From Paulownia fortunei (lineage: Eukaryota > Streptophyta > Magnoliopsida > Lamiales > Paulowniaceae), in assembly GCA_019321725.1 (NCBI GenBank), contig CM033110.1, positions 7,743,278 to 7,807,277 of the forward strand: a stretch of 64,000 bases of DNA, in the 5' to 3' direction. The notes beneath the pieces were generated by a model that made no database searches, had not been told where the DNA came from, and was given only the letters and a program-made list of their open reading frames with translations. Below are positions 11,308 to 23,280 of this stretch, one piece after another (within the stretch, counting starts at the first letter, position 1; every line of letters begins with the position of its first letter). The position numbers and the translations under genes are program-made.

Positions 11308-13996
11308 TTACCAAGCAAAAGGATTTAAATTTTTCAACTCTTCTTTGGCAGCCTCAAGGTGTACCAATGAAATCTTCAAGTTCTCAACCACTTCATTACT
11401 CAAACGAGAAGTATTCCTGATAGCAATGACTTTCTCTTCAATCTCATGAACTTCGGCTTGAGCATTTTGAAGAAGTTCTTGTTGTCATTTTAATGATACG
11501 GTCAAGTTCTTTCTTCGTACCTTCAAGTGGTCAAGCTCTTTCTTAATTTGCTCCAACTCTTCTTTAGTAGATTGAATTTGGTTGACTTCTTTGGTTTCTC
11601 TACTCTTAGCATCATGGAGACGACCTTTAGCTTCACTCAATTATCGTGCAAGAAGTTCTTTAGATGCCTTTTCGGAGGATGTTGACCTTGCCTCGTCATA
11701 AGTAACAACCTTGGCAAAAAATGCTTTCAATAATTCTTCTAAATGAGAGATGTCAAAATTATTGAAGCTCTTCGTGGACTCAAGCACAAATAACACGCCA
11801 TCTTTGATGGACAAGATGGAGGCAACCGAAGTACTTGCTATCCTTGTCAACTGAAGGACTTGTAGCTAACAAGTTGGGCCCCACGATCGATCCTTGGCTA
11901 TCTTGTGATCCTTCGTCATCAATGTTAAATAGTTCTTCCTCCAACTGAACATTACATGTGTTAAGTTAGAAAAGAACTTATTTCTTATACTAAGAAAAAA
12001 GAGAAAAAAAAGAAAAAAAGAAAATTAAATTGAGAAAGAACCTCTTCAACAAAGTTCTCCATTTGACGTGGGTTGTTTGTAACATCATGAATGCCAATGT
12101 CTCTTGGCTCCAAAGGTTCAAGATTCCTTTTGGTTCTTTTCCAATGACGATCCACATTACTACTACCACTTTCCTAAGTAGGGTGAGAAGTACTATTTCT
12201 CTTGTTGGCTTCAAGAGGCTCAATGGTTTGAGTGTTGCATTCTTCGGGAAAAGAAATGACATGCATATGTGGGGAATTATGAAGTAGGCCATCTCCATTG
12301 TCATGCTCCTTGCCTCTGGGTGAGATTTACTTGGCTTGAAATTGATCAAGCTCGCAATATTTTCTTCAAAGTGAATTCCATGAACTTTGGTCCACCACTT
12401 CTTGTAGTCTTCCGACGAGAACTTCTTTCCATTTGGGGGCATACAAGGGAGCCACACCTTAGACATAGATTTGGATAAGGTGCACAAACACCAATAGTGA
12501 ACTCCTTATTCTAAAGAAGCATTGCGGATGTCTCATGTAAGAGCTTCGAGCACCACTTGATAAAATCCAAATTAGCAATAAAGAAAGAAAGCTAGAGCGA
12601 ATGGCAATAAAGTAGTTTTGCTCAAATCCCTCTGCATTCCCATTATCGACATATATGAAATCCTTGCTCTTGGTAATCATGGTGCAAGTCCAAGAAATAA
12701 GATCTTCTTTGTGGATTCACTTACGCCTCTTTGGAATCATAGTATCTTGCATTTCCTTCACCAGAGAACATCGCAATTTTAGGGCCTCATACTCCTTGCC
12801 AAATTTGGTGATGAGTCTTGAAGTAATGCGCCAACCAACTGTAGATAGTGGATGGGGAATGTTGAATGCACGGGGATGGTCTTAAAGAATTCGTGATCTT
12901 ATTTAAGCCTTTGTAAATGCTTGCTAAGACAGGAACAACAAGGCCCACCATTTGCCCACTTGCCATGATGCTTGCCATTTTGAAGGTACTAGGGCATATC
13001 AAGTTGATGTCGTCGTTGGGAAGAACAAATGCGCAAAGCTAACAAGCTAAGTATGCCGCCAAGTGTATTTCTTTTCTTGAGCTCTCTTTAATGCCATGCT
13101 TTGAAAATGAAGCCTTCTCCGTGAGACACCATTCTACATGTATGCCAAAGTCTCCAAGTGGATTGTGAGTTGATTTGGGATTGACAGTCTTCTTTTCTCT
13201 ACGTGGAGGAGGTGAATGGTACCTAACAGTCTTCTTGGACCAAAATCTAATCCACTCATTAATGGATACTCGGGAAGGTTGATGTCCATTAGTACTCCTT
13301 TGAAGCAGATGATAAACATGAAGTAAGTGGTTGCAAGAGCGAGGGTCAAATTAACTTCCTGCCTCATCGATACTGGTAAGCTCCTTGGCAAGGGAAACAA
13401 CTTCATCATAGAGAAATCTAGTCATAGGAAGGCTCGCAAGAGTGTGCAGATCCTATAGTAATGTAGATAATTCTTGAAGGGAAGTCAACAAAGTATTGGT
13501 GAGTGGACACCACATCTCGTAAAATGCCTTGACTATATCAGAGTTGCGATCATACGTGAACAATGAAGCATACACCGAGTTGTATATTTGCTCCGCAAGA
13601 AGCTTGTGCTCGCATCGACTAAGGATGTCTTTGGTTTATTCCCAATATCCCTTGATGTAGTCAAACTCGCCGGTAAATTGGATCCCATTCCCTCACTTGG
13701 CATTACCTTCAATGATGCGGCGACCCAATGTTGGCAATGGAGTTAGCTTGCTTGATTGTTGATGATGAGTTGCTTGCAAAGCCTACACCTTGGAAGTCCT
13801 CCTCAAAGAAATCTCTTGGGACCACTCTTCCAAGTAAAATGGATTAGTCAACCTTGGCCATTGCTTTTGTGTATCGACCAACAAGGGGATCATGAATTGT
13901 TAAAATTGTATCGTTCTCCGTGGATTGATTCTCATCATCAAAGATCACCAAGTGTTGGACTCCAGAGGAAGAAGAAATATCTTTAAAGTACACCAT
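11308..13996 (-). pseudogene. PMD (aminotransferase-like plant mobile domain) gene, copy B, nearly full extent but broken
   Basis: The fuller of the two PMD copies. Start ATG at 13996-13994 gives MVYFKDISSSSGVQHLVIFD. Downstream on the minus strand come a YNSVYASLFTYDRNSD segment, CPLTNTLLTSLQEL, TRFLYDEVVSLAKELTSIDE, FGPRRLLGTIHLL, a segment like WLCAFVLPNDD, CPSTFKMASIMASGQMVGLV and YKKWWTKVHG. The tail is charged and coiled-coil-like, stopping at 11310-11308. A single intron is kept. An early stop lies at 13846-13844, with more stops and frame shifts beyond, so no full product is expected. PMD proteins act in plant silencing (MAIN, MAIL1) and occur in transposons; a role for this copy is unknown. 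Its orientation is opposite to the host element. Confidence 0.8.
11945..12041 (-). other. Intron in PMD copy B
   Basis: GT at 12041-12040 after GAAGAG and AG at 11946-11945 before TTGGAGGAAGAA, at the same codon position as in copy A. About 97 bases, T-rich before the acceptor. Confidence 0.6.
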
Positions 13997-15553
13997 GATC
14001 TGTCAAAGTACAAGAAAAAGAGTGAGATAAAAAAAGACATGATTTGAATTGCAATAAAACTCACTGTTGTCAAATTTTGAAGAAATTAAGTGGGTAAAGT
14101 TGTCTTAACTCTTGCTTGGAGTAAAAAAAGTATAGAAGGTTGAACACTAAGTCAATTGGCCTTGGTTATAAGGCAAGGAGTTACTCTTTTAGTGATGAAA
14201 ACAGCCAGATGCATCAACAAAAGAAAGAATGCAGAGATGGCAACCAACTTTCAAGAAATAAAATTTAAACTCAAAGTATAGCATGAAGAACATACCAAAC
14301 TCTTTTAAGCAATTAGTTGATGAGCATCTAGCATACTAATTTACAATAAATGGTTGTGCTAAAATATAACATGTGGTGATCACCAAGATCACACAAAATA
14401 TACTAATTCATGAGAATATTTCAATGTGCAATTCTCTAATTGTTTGAACGAAGAATGCACAAAGAAAAGAAAGAAGGAAAAACAAAAGCATGCTTTATGC
14501 ATCAAATTGACAAGCATATGGTGTACTGAATCATGCAAGGTGTTTGTATTGTATAATTGCAAGACTGTGCCAACCAATTTTTCAAGAATCAAGAACCGAT
14601 GATGAGAAGATGTTTCAGACTCAGAAAGTAATCAAAGTATCAAATGAATTCATGGTTCTATTATGCACTGATGAAAACTAATTTCCAAAGCTCTTCTTTT
14701 ATAGTTAATTATGTGTGCTAGTGAGTAATTAGAATTAGGAAATTTTCCATTGTTCAATTACTTGGAAAAGAGGCAGAATCTTATCAAAGTTTTGAACTAA
14801 ATTGTTACTTGCTAAAGAATTCCCGCAAGAAAGATTGTGCAATTGAAACACTGATCACTAGATTCAAGATGGAAGGAAACTTGCTGAAATTTGATGCAAG
14901 AAATCATTTGGTGAAGGAAATTTTCTTTACGTAAAGAAACAAAGCAACATGTTGAATTTGGCTTTAAATATGGTGCTTTAAGACCATATACACCATATGT
15001 TCATGTGGGCCTAAGTTAAGTTTTGTTAAGAAAGGAAATAAAAAAAGGGATAGTAAGATTAGAATGAAACTAATATACTGATCTTGTTTTCTTACTTGCC
15101 GAAGTTTGGGGTTGCCAAGTCAAAATTGCCAAAGCATTCAGATGGCAATTTATTGTTCTTAGGCATATGGGCCACCATTTGTTTCCTTCAGCCCATATGT
15201 TAAAAAAAAAAGTGGAAGAAAATGAGAAGAAAAGATAAAAAGAAAGAGTAAATCCTCATACCTTTCATGGTGACATGCCTAATCTAAAATCGCAAATGCT
15301 TTATGATGAGTTTTGATTTCGTTAGGTTCTCGAATAGACGTTTGCTTAATTGTCCAAACTGACTAAAAAAAAGATGAGAGTTTGGGCTATCAAAATCAGA
15401 TTGAAAGTTAGCCCATAATTTGTTCTTTTGTTCAAAACTCAAAGGCTTACATGCATTTTGGCAAGGCCCAATTACAAATGAAAAGGTCAAGAAATGGTCG
15501 TGACATATTCATTTTAAGGCGCATTATCCTTGAACAAGTCTCGAGGTGGCATT
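13997..15553 (+). other. Element B region between the PMD start and the 3' LTR
   Basis: No credible gene. 13997-15257 has no counterpart in element A and may be the upstream or promoter sequence captured with the PMD gene. 15258-15553 is shared with element A (2401-2697) and ends in the purine-rich tract before the LTR. It includes a 68-codon open frame on the minus strand (15284-15490) with no recognisable domain. Confidence 0.5.
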
Positions 15554-16418
15554 TGTAGAGAAATTAAATTTATGACCAATTAAATGATGACATATGTAAA
15601 ATAACATATTAAATATCAATTTTATATTTTCTATTTATATTTTGGGGATTTAATCTAATTTAGTTCCTAAAGTAAATAGTAAATTGATTGATATTTTAGT
15701 ATATATTTTCGGCCAATCAAATGTCACCAAGTGTCAAATCTAAATTTTTTGGCAATTCAAATCACATCTTGTGATTAAGGCAGTAAATGCTCATCAAATC
15801 GTGAAACACCAATCAAATCGCGTCACTTCATAAAAAAATTATGGCAAGAACTCCTACTCTACAAGTGTAATTAGGAGTCATCTGCAAGAATCTAAACATA
15901 AGTTGTGAAAAATAAATTCAAGCAAGAAAGGTGTTAGAGGAATTCTCTCAGCTTAAGGAGATAAAGTTCGAGAAGATCCACAGTGTTCAAGGCGAAAGTC
16001 AAGATGCTCATTGCAAAGTCTACTCGAGTGATAATGTTTAATTCAGGATTAAGTTGTTAAACTCTTGAATTAACATTATTGGAAATTCAATCCACATTAG
16101 AGGAGATCAAATGGTCATTTCCATCAACAAGTTACCAAATTCACCAAGTCAACGTTCTAGAAGTTGTAATGTTTAATTCAAAATCAAGGTGTTAAACCCT
16201 TGAATTAATGTTATTGAAGGATAAAATCAATTTTGAGGAGCTCAAATCAGCAATTCTCCGTCCAAAATTTCAAATCCAAAAGATATGGTGCTTGAAGAAA
16301 AGAATGAGAGGAATTAGTTAGAGATTGTAACCATTTATTTCGTTTGATACATTAAAAATCCAATTTGTGCTATTTTTCTTGTTTGTTAATTTTTCCAGAT
16401 AACAAAATTTATGTTACA
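15554..16418 (+). repeat. 3' LTR of element B
   Basis: TGTAGAGAAATTAAA... to ...TTATGTTACA, 865 bases, colinear with the element A LTR at 2698-3609 but with small gaps. The sequence after the CA returns to Copia-1 LTR. Confidence 0.8.
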
Positions 16419-16735
16419 CCCCCATCTAACACTCATCTTACTTTGGCCAATAACTTCTAGGTCATGAATTATGAAAATATAGGAGATTCGCTTGTTCTGC
16501 AGATAAGTGATGAATCCTTTGTTGTTCAATCATTCATGTTAATGCAACATCTAACATATACGTGACCATGTCCCTTAGCTTAGTTTGGTCAAGGGACTCC
16601 ATGTAATTACTAATATGCAATTAAAGATAAAGAAAATTTTCAAATTCATTAATATGATTTGAAAAATATTATATTAACAAATACAAGAGTATAAAAATGT
16701 CCAATCTAATTGGCATACCGGGCACTACTCTAACA
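16419..16735 (-). repeat. Copia-1 5' LTR, outer end
   Basis: Continues the F1 LTR text interrupted at 10300 and ends ACTCTAACA at 16735, the family terminus (TGTTAGAGTAG on the minus strand). To the right begins a different Copia pol fragment, so this is the outer edge of Copia-1. Confidence 0.75.
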
Positions 16736-16740
16736 ATAAG

Positions 16741-17900
16741 TTAAGTGGCTTGAGGTCTTTATGTCAAATAGAAGCAAGAAAAAGGTTTGTAAGCTTAAGA
16801 GATCTATCAAGGACTTGAAATAAATTTCCCAAAGGGAGAACATTTGATTCACTAAGGCAATTAAATGATTTGATTTTCTTAGGAATATGGATGAAACAAG
16901 TGTGTACAAGAGGGTTAGTGGGAGCATGGAGATGTTTGTTGTATATTATATTGATAAATTCTACTCATAGAGATGATGATGGAATGTTGCAGTCACTTGA
17001 GACTTGTCATTACTATGTTCTCCATAAGGGATTTGGGAGAAGCATCCTCGAAATTAGGGATTGAGATCTATAGAGATAGATCTGAAAGGGTGCTTGGACT
17101 ATCCTAAATCTAAGTACATAGATTAAATGCTAAAAACCTTGAATGTAAAGATTCTTGCTTTTGAGTCATGGGATTTCTCTTTCAAAGTTAATGCCGCCAA
17201 GGACTTCTTAAGAAAGAGAAACAATGACACACTTCATCCATCCTAGATAGGAAGCATAATAAATGTAAAATTATGTACGAGACATGAAATCATAAATGCT
17301 CTGAGTCTCATGAGCATCATGTCAGTCAATTCATTGCAAAAAATATTAAAATCGATAAAGAAGATCATTAAGTACAGGCAAAGTACTAAGGATGTCTTTT
17401 TGGAGTATGGTTAGGGATAAATGAAACTAAGATGCTTCATCTAGTTTTTAGAGCAATGTAGATAACTTGAAGTCTATGTCTAGATTTGTATTCAATTTAA
17501 ATAGTGGGACGATTAGCCAAAAAGATTCCCAAGCTTCTAATAATCATAGATTCTACTATTGTGGTTGAATAATACATCGTAGCATACAATGCTGCGAAGA
17601 GAAACTACTTGGATGGGGAACTTTATCAAGGCGTTAGATTTAGTTCTAATCCTTATTGATCGAGTACCAGATGGCAATAATAATGGTGTAATTTTAGAAA
17701 GAAAAATAGCCAAGGTCTCATCAAATGATCCAAGCAAAAGTAGATTAGTGATACCAAGATTTTGAAAATTGTTGGTAGAGGCAACATCAACGTGGAAAGA
17801 TTTGCCTTAATAGAAAATGTAGCAGACCCAATGATATAACTGTGAGATAAGTATTTGGAGGACATCTTGAGGAAGATGGGCCTTAATATTAGGGCAATTG
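16741..17900 (+). pseudogene. Copia-0 reverse transcriptase/RNase H remnant
   Basis: Plus strand, heavily decayed. Recognisable pieces in changing frames are SNRSKKKVCKLKRSI (RT, cf. QKVCKLQRSIYGLKQ in relatives), SIRDLGEASSKLGIEIYRDRSER (RT connection region) and a late segment equivalent to HLEKMGLRYMGNW at the RNase H end. The YVDD region is not readable. It stops just before a degenerate polypurine tract and an LTR start at 17921. The left part was removed where Copia-1 inserted. Confidence 0.7.
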
Positions 17901-17920
17901 TCTCTTGGGCGGTAAGAGAT

Positions 17921-18646
17921 TGTCTGAGTAGTGCCCGACGAGCCAATTGATTTGGTCATCCTTATACTCTTGTAAAATTAATCTTATTCAGATTATTAAC
18001 ATTAAATGAAAGTCTTCATCTTAAATTCAATATTATAATTAGATGAACTCCCAAGACCACACATAGCTCTATGTCATGGTTGTGCATGTGATGGTGATTG
18101 TGGAATATGCTTCTAAGGTTGTAGTTTTAAATGTTCCATGTCAAGGATCATTGAGATGGGATATCATTGATCCTGCTGAGATTTGAGCATCTATAGAGGC
18201 TCAAAAGAAAAATGCCTCGTTCCATGGGCATTGGTGTGGACATACTAATGTATGTAAGCAAGTGTTTGTTGGGGAACAAGTATACTGAACCACCCACCTC
18301 GAAATTTCGAATTAGAAATATTCTATTATTGAATGAGAATTTTCTCATTACAATATTGCAAGAATTAGTCCTTGGACTTGAGACACCATTATAACCTTGT
18401 GCATGACATGTTGTACTTTGATGTATTTCCCAATTGCATGACAATCACAAGAGGTTTACATTGGGAGTAACATCTTCTTGTATGGAAGTTAATGAGTGAC
18501 CAACAAAGGATCCATCACCTATTTAGATGAATACCTAAATCTCCTATGTGTTCAACTGTACTTGACTCCAAAATCCTTGGCCAAGGTTTGATATAAATTA
18601 GATAATAGGTTTTCTAATTAATCATCATCGAGTTGAGCAACAAGGA
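17921..18646 (+). repeat. Copia-0 3' LTR, first part
   Basis: Starts TGTCTGAGTAGTGCCC after a GGTAAGAGAT tract and follows the plus-oriented F1 LTR. It is interrupted by a LINE fragment at 18647 and resumes at 19249. Confidence 0.7.
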
Positions 18647-19248
18647 TTTTTTTATTTGAAAGCCACCTAAGTGGAGGCGGGTGGTTAGGCATGGAACCCC
18701 TACCATGATATTAAAAGCATAAGTAACACAAGAAAGTTTAGAAAAGGAAATAATGAGTGTTTACTCCCTTTACATTCAAAAGAAAATATCAAAAGAAAAC
18801 TACTTAAGTCTAAAATATGGTAACTCCTAAGAATCAATTCGGACATGGCCCCAAAGTGAGCGTGGAAAATAAGTGGACGTATAAACTCGCTTGTCTAATA
18901 AGCTACATGTCATGTTTGCTAAAGAATCTGCAATACCATTACCCTCATGATAAAAATGTGTATTCGGTAGTTGAGCTTGTACATAAGAAGTGTGGCATAG
19001 ATAAGTGTAGATGTTAAAGTCTCCAAAATCTCTTTTTTGGTCTTGAAGCAGATGGACAAGAACAAGTGAATCAGTTTGCTTCCCATGACTTACTCTTTGT
19101 AATTAGTGCTTCCCATGACTTGTTAGTTCATTGATTACAAAGAGTAAGTCCAATAACAATAGCTTGAAGATCAGCTTGCATTTTTGTTGCCTATCCAACA
19201 AATTCATAGAAAGCGAATAAAAGTTGTCTAGTGTCCAACAAATTCATA
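18647..19248 (-). mobile_element. LINE (non-LTR retrotransposon) 3' fragment with RNase H domain
   Basis: The minus strand encodes the end of an RVT_3-type RNase H domain: HFYHEGNGIADSLANM followed by YFPRSLWGHVRIDS, the usual tail of plant LINE ORF2 proteins. The T-run at 18647-18653 is the A-tail on the minus strand. Flanks GAGTTGAGCAACAAGGA (18630-18646) and GAGTCAAGCTACTATGA (19249-19265) agree at 12 of 17 positions, a plausible aged target duplication. It is strongly 5'-truncated, which is normal for LINEs. Inside are a 17-base perfect inverted repeat (19087-19103 with 19134-19150) and a 15-base direct repeat. Confidence 0.65.
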
Positions 19249-19805
19249 GAGTCAAGCTACTATGAATAGATATATAGTTATTGAGCAATTAGGGTTTCGA
19301 CTAATAATTCATGCCCTAGGCTCAATCAAGAAATTAATTAATATATAGACCGTACTTGCATGGTATTTACAATTTGAATAGGTTCACAATTCACCTAAAA
19401 CTAGGAGTTATGATGCACTGCAGGGTGCTTCCCATAACTTGCGGGTTTATTGAATTAATGGGTTAATTCTAAGAGGAATAATTAATTAAATTAATTAATT
19501 AAAATAATTAAATTATTCAACTAAGTTAAAAAAGTTGGAGCCCACTACTAGCTTAGAGTGAACCTAAGGGTTCACACACTATGTTGGAAATAGTACACCC
19601 CTAGCTAGAATATATTCAAGGGTTGGTTCAAATTAGTTAATCCATATTAAATAATTTAGGGCTCAAATTGATTTAAAAAGTTAAAGTAATTTATATTTTT
19701 AAAGTAATATGATTATTGCATTGAAGCTAATAAGATTAGGGATCCCATGTGGAGCTAATTAATTAATTGATATGATTAATTCATTAATAAGTGTAAAAAT
19801 TAACT
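19249..19805 (+). repeat. Copia-0 3' LTR, second part
   Basis: Resumes F1 LTR text, including the conserved GGGTTTCGACTAATAATTCATGCCCTAG stretch and the TTAATTAATT-rich zone, then breaks off where a Gypsy-like LTR starts. Confidence 0.65.
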
Positions 19806-22390
19806 GGTGACCCCAAAACAGGTGGTAACAAACTTTAAGTGCACAGTGTCAATAAGTAATAAAGAGTGAGTAAAGTATCATATCTTTAGGGAGTGTGTGT
19901 AAGTACCAAATATAGATTACTTATGCTATATTTGACCAAACGATTGTAGTGGTGATTGAATTAAAATGCAACAACTATGAAAATTAACAAAAGCAACTAA
20001 AACCCAAGGAGATTGGCGGATTGAATTCAATACTAAGGAGAGTCAAGGCATTGGTTAGCTATCGTATGTGGTTATGAACCTAGATTATTTATGAGTAGAA
20101 ATGATGTGGGTTGTGTGATGGCGAGTTTTCTTAATGTAATTGGTGCTCTCTCGAGTCGAAACAAATCTACTCCTAGTAGGCCACCAACGCCATTTCTAGC
20201 TATGGGCTATCCCACAAAGAGTGTCTTGAGCTTTGTGAATTCCACTAGCTTTCTTTTTTTACACCTTTGACTACCGCACGAACCTATGCCTATATCTCTA
20301 TAGGAGTCGGTCCGTGGCATATACTACCTGATCCATTGCTACAACCATACCTCTCAGTCTTAATTGCAATAATTAAAATCAACTTGAAATTGGTCAAGTC
20401 TCAAGAAGCATTAAAAACATAGTATATGCTGATCACAATAAAAACAACATTCCTATCACAATATAAACATCAACTCATAACTCCATAGAAATAGCTTTCC
20501 AAGCCTTGACAAAAGTGATTTAGTTAATATTGAAATTAAGCAAGCAACAAGTGTTTCCCAACATCATTATTCTTACAAATATCTCTAACTAAAAAAAATG
20601 AAAGAAGAAATTAAAGTAGAAGAGTACAAATATTAAGTGATTCTTCACATCTTCTTCAAAATCTTCAATGTCCAATGAAGTTCCTCCTCTTTTTGTCTTC
20701 AAATCCTGAGCTCCTTGGTAATAGATGTTGTGTTCTTGGTGTAGTGCGTGAAGAAACATGGAGAAATGTGTGTTTTGGGTGGAGAGAAAATATGTGTGAG
20801 AATTTAGGTGTAGTGTGTGTGTGGGTGATGAATTGTGTGATGTGAATTACGTATATAGTGTATATACAAGCATATTACATGGGTGGGGATGTATGTATTG
20901 TATCTAAGGTGTGGGAAACAAGAAAGATGCCAAAATGAGATTTTTTTCCACCACTTGTCATCAAAAATCCACTGAGAATATTTTTTTGTTATGCAAAATG
21001 GAGATGCAACTCCAAATTTTGGAGCTACGACCCCAAATTTTAGGTCCGTGACATGAAATTTTTATGTTGGGGCTTGAAATGCACTGTGATTTGGGGCCAC
21101 GTCTCGGACTATTTTTTCTAATTTTTTGCATTTTTTATATTTCAACCCCATTTCTTTTAACTTTGTACCTGCACAACAAGATAAAGCACAATTTCATCGG
21201 TTATGAGACAAAACATCCAAATTTATGCTTTTGAGAGTGTCAGAAATATGTCAAATTATGAACTTATCAACTACTCCAAAACTTCTCTAATGCTCATCCT
21301 CGAGCAAAGTTAAAAACCAAACTAAGCATAAGCTCATAATTGTTCATGAATAACTCAACTGGATCAACCAATATAGTGGCTCAACAAAATTTATTGCACA
21401 TAAGTCCAAAAGTTAGTCAAAAAGCTAGTTGAATGACACTACAAAACTTGTGCTTCATCAATCTAGTCATGTATTGAAAATGTTTGTGTCTGAAGTGTCA
21501 AGTCCAAGTTTCATGCATGCATTTTCGCTATGATTTTCACAACCAATTTCACAACCATTTTCAGTATGAATTTGAAAAGTTTCAAGTCCAAGTTTTTTCT
21601 TCTCTTTTTTTTATTAATCCTAAGGCTTCATTTCTTTTTCTTTATTCCTTCACAACCCCCAAACTTATTTCTTTTTGTCGAATTGGGTTGTAGTGTCTCC
21701 CGTACTTGCATCAATTACTCATACACCCTTATTTTTTTATTCATGTACCCTCATCAAAAGAGCATAATATGTCACACACTAATCTCTCTAAGGGACAAGT
21801 CATGGTTTTTTGGGTTGCACAAGGTAAATGTAATTAGCTTACCTGAAATAAAGTCTAATGGTAGTAATTCATATGCTTTTTATATGCCATTCTTGTAAAT
21901 ATGGCACAAATGGGTGACTAGTAATAGATATGTACTCATGGTAGGCTTGAAAGGCATAAATGAATCAAAGATGGCCTAAATCATTTCCAAGTTTGCTCAA
22001 AAGGTAGTCAATCAAGTTCTAGAACACCACAAAATGACCAATACGACTCATTAGAAGCAAAATCCAACACCAAGTAGCATGCAATTCACAAGATTTGATA
22101 TAAGTTGCTCAATGGAAATTCATCATTCATGAAAAAAGATCAAATACACATAAGAATCGCCATGCCACAAGACTGATAATCTTTCTTTTCTCTGGACTCT
22201 ATATAATATCAATTAGGTATCATCATAAGCAATCGATAATCAAGATACTCATTCAATCACAAAATATGAACTTAACAAAGTTTGTCAACAAAACATGCTT
22301 GCTCTTGGACTTTCATCACACAAGATATGTAATTCACACACAAAAAAATTGGTTCAATTTTTCACATAAAGCTCAAACACAGAAAATACA
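19806..22390 (-). mobile_element. Gypsy-type (Athila/Tat-like) 3' LTR, degenerate
   Basis: About 2.6 kb without credible genes. On the minus strand it follows a purine tract GGTTGGGGGTGGGA (22406-22393) and begins TGTATTTTCTGTG, as a 3' LTR should. It contains phrases typical of long plant Gypsy LTRs, such as an AACTTTAAGTGCACAGTGTC stretch near its outer end. Another segment, CTTTGCTCGAGGATGAGCA, resembles sequence seen near the 3' end of Gypsy elements. Family assignment is inference; open frames near 21484-21898 are short and hydrophobic and not convincing. Confidence 0.5.
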
Positions 22391-23270
22391 AGTCCCACCC
22401 CCAACCTTAAAATTAACATTATCCTCAATGTTAATAAATTAAAGCACATAAGAGGGGGGAATAGTAAATTCTCCTTTCAAATAGATGATTCATTTAGAGT
22501 CTATGGGAGATCTACACATATCACTAAGAAGATGTCCATCTATACAAGAAAAAGAAGACATGACATAGAAAGCACATGGGCTATACACAAAAGTGAGAAC
22601 ACAAACATAAATAAAACAATGCTATAGTTAAACAAAAGAAAGCTAGACATGCCTAACTCTAGAAATGGAACATGCTTTAAAAACTAACTAAGAAATTATT
22701 CAAACATAAAAAGGGGGTTGGGTTACCTCTTAAGAAGCGCTTGGTTTATAGTCACCGGTCGGACTTTATTACCACTCTTTGCGACAAGGTAAGATAAAAT
22801 TTTGATATCTTATGCTTGTTACCTCCTCTTAGTAGTGTTTAGATTGGCGTTGATCACCCCGTATCAAGGGGTTTGAATTTCTCCACATGGGCCTCACCTT
22901 GTATGGTTGATAGTAATCTTGGTCTTGGTTTACCTAAAAAAAATTATTTCACTTGAAAATACTTCTTAAAGGGTAATATGGTATCAAAGTGTGCAAGGGC
23001 AGCCACCAAGCTTTCATCTTCCATCTCTCCTACTTTTGAATTTTCCAACTGTTCTTCAAATGCATCCTCCAACTTATTTTTATGCTCATTCTCAACAATA
23101 AATGGATCAGAAGCATGTAATTGATTACACTTAGGCTTTTCCACCCAACAATTTAATCCCTTAACATAATTCTCATCAACATGTGTTTCATCTTTTTCAT
23201 TTTCTTTTGAGTTCACAATGCATGCATCAACTTTCACCGCACAATTGCTTGTGTTAAAAAAAGATCATTG
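22391..23270 (-). pseudogene. Gypsy-type internal remnant upstream of the LTR
   Basis: Minus strand internal tail of the same Gypsy-like element. A conserved plant Gypsy motif reading GAAGCGCTTCTTAAGAGG-like text lies near 22727-22740. A 97-residue acidic frame at 22944-23237 (VEKPKCNQLHASDPFIVENE) resembles linker regions of Athila/Tat polyproteins but has no catalytic motif. Protease, RT and integrase are absent. The right end joins a Copia LTR without clear termini. Confidence 0.45.
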
Positions 23271-23280
23271 GCCAATGGGT

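Larger units (their letters stand above)
10301..16418 (+). mobile_element. Element B: non-autonomous LTR element carrying an antisense PMD gene
   Basis: In plus orientation: a truncated 5' LTR (10301-10515), a primer-site-like TGGCACGCCCAGTGGAAC at 10522, a leader with 40-base tandem repeats, an AT-rich block, a minus-strand PMD gene (11308-13996), about 1.5 kb of further internal sequence, a purine-rich tract, and a 3' LTR (15554-16418). No gag or pol is detectable in about 5 kb of internal DNA, so it resembles a large retrotransposon derivative moved by proteins made elsewhere. It splits the 5' LTR of Copia-1. Ty3/Gypsy affiliation (Tat-like) is inferred from the primer site and from general knowledge that extra antisense ORFs occur in that lineage. 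Confidence 0.7.

Noticed and set aside
21484..21898. Open frames of 69 and 122 codons, hydrophobic
   Set aside because: Lie inside a Gypsy-like LTR, are dominated by T-rich text giving Phe/Leu, and have no recognisable domain.
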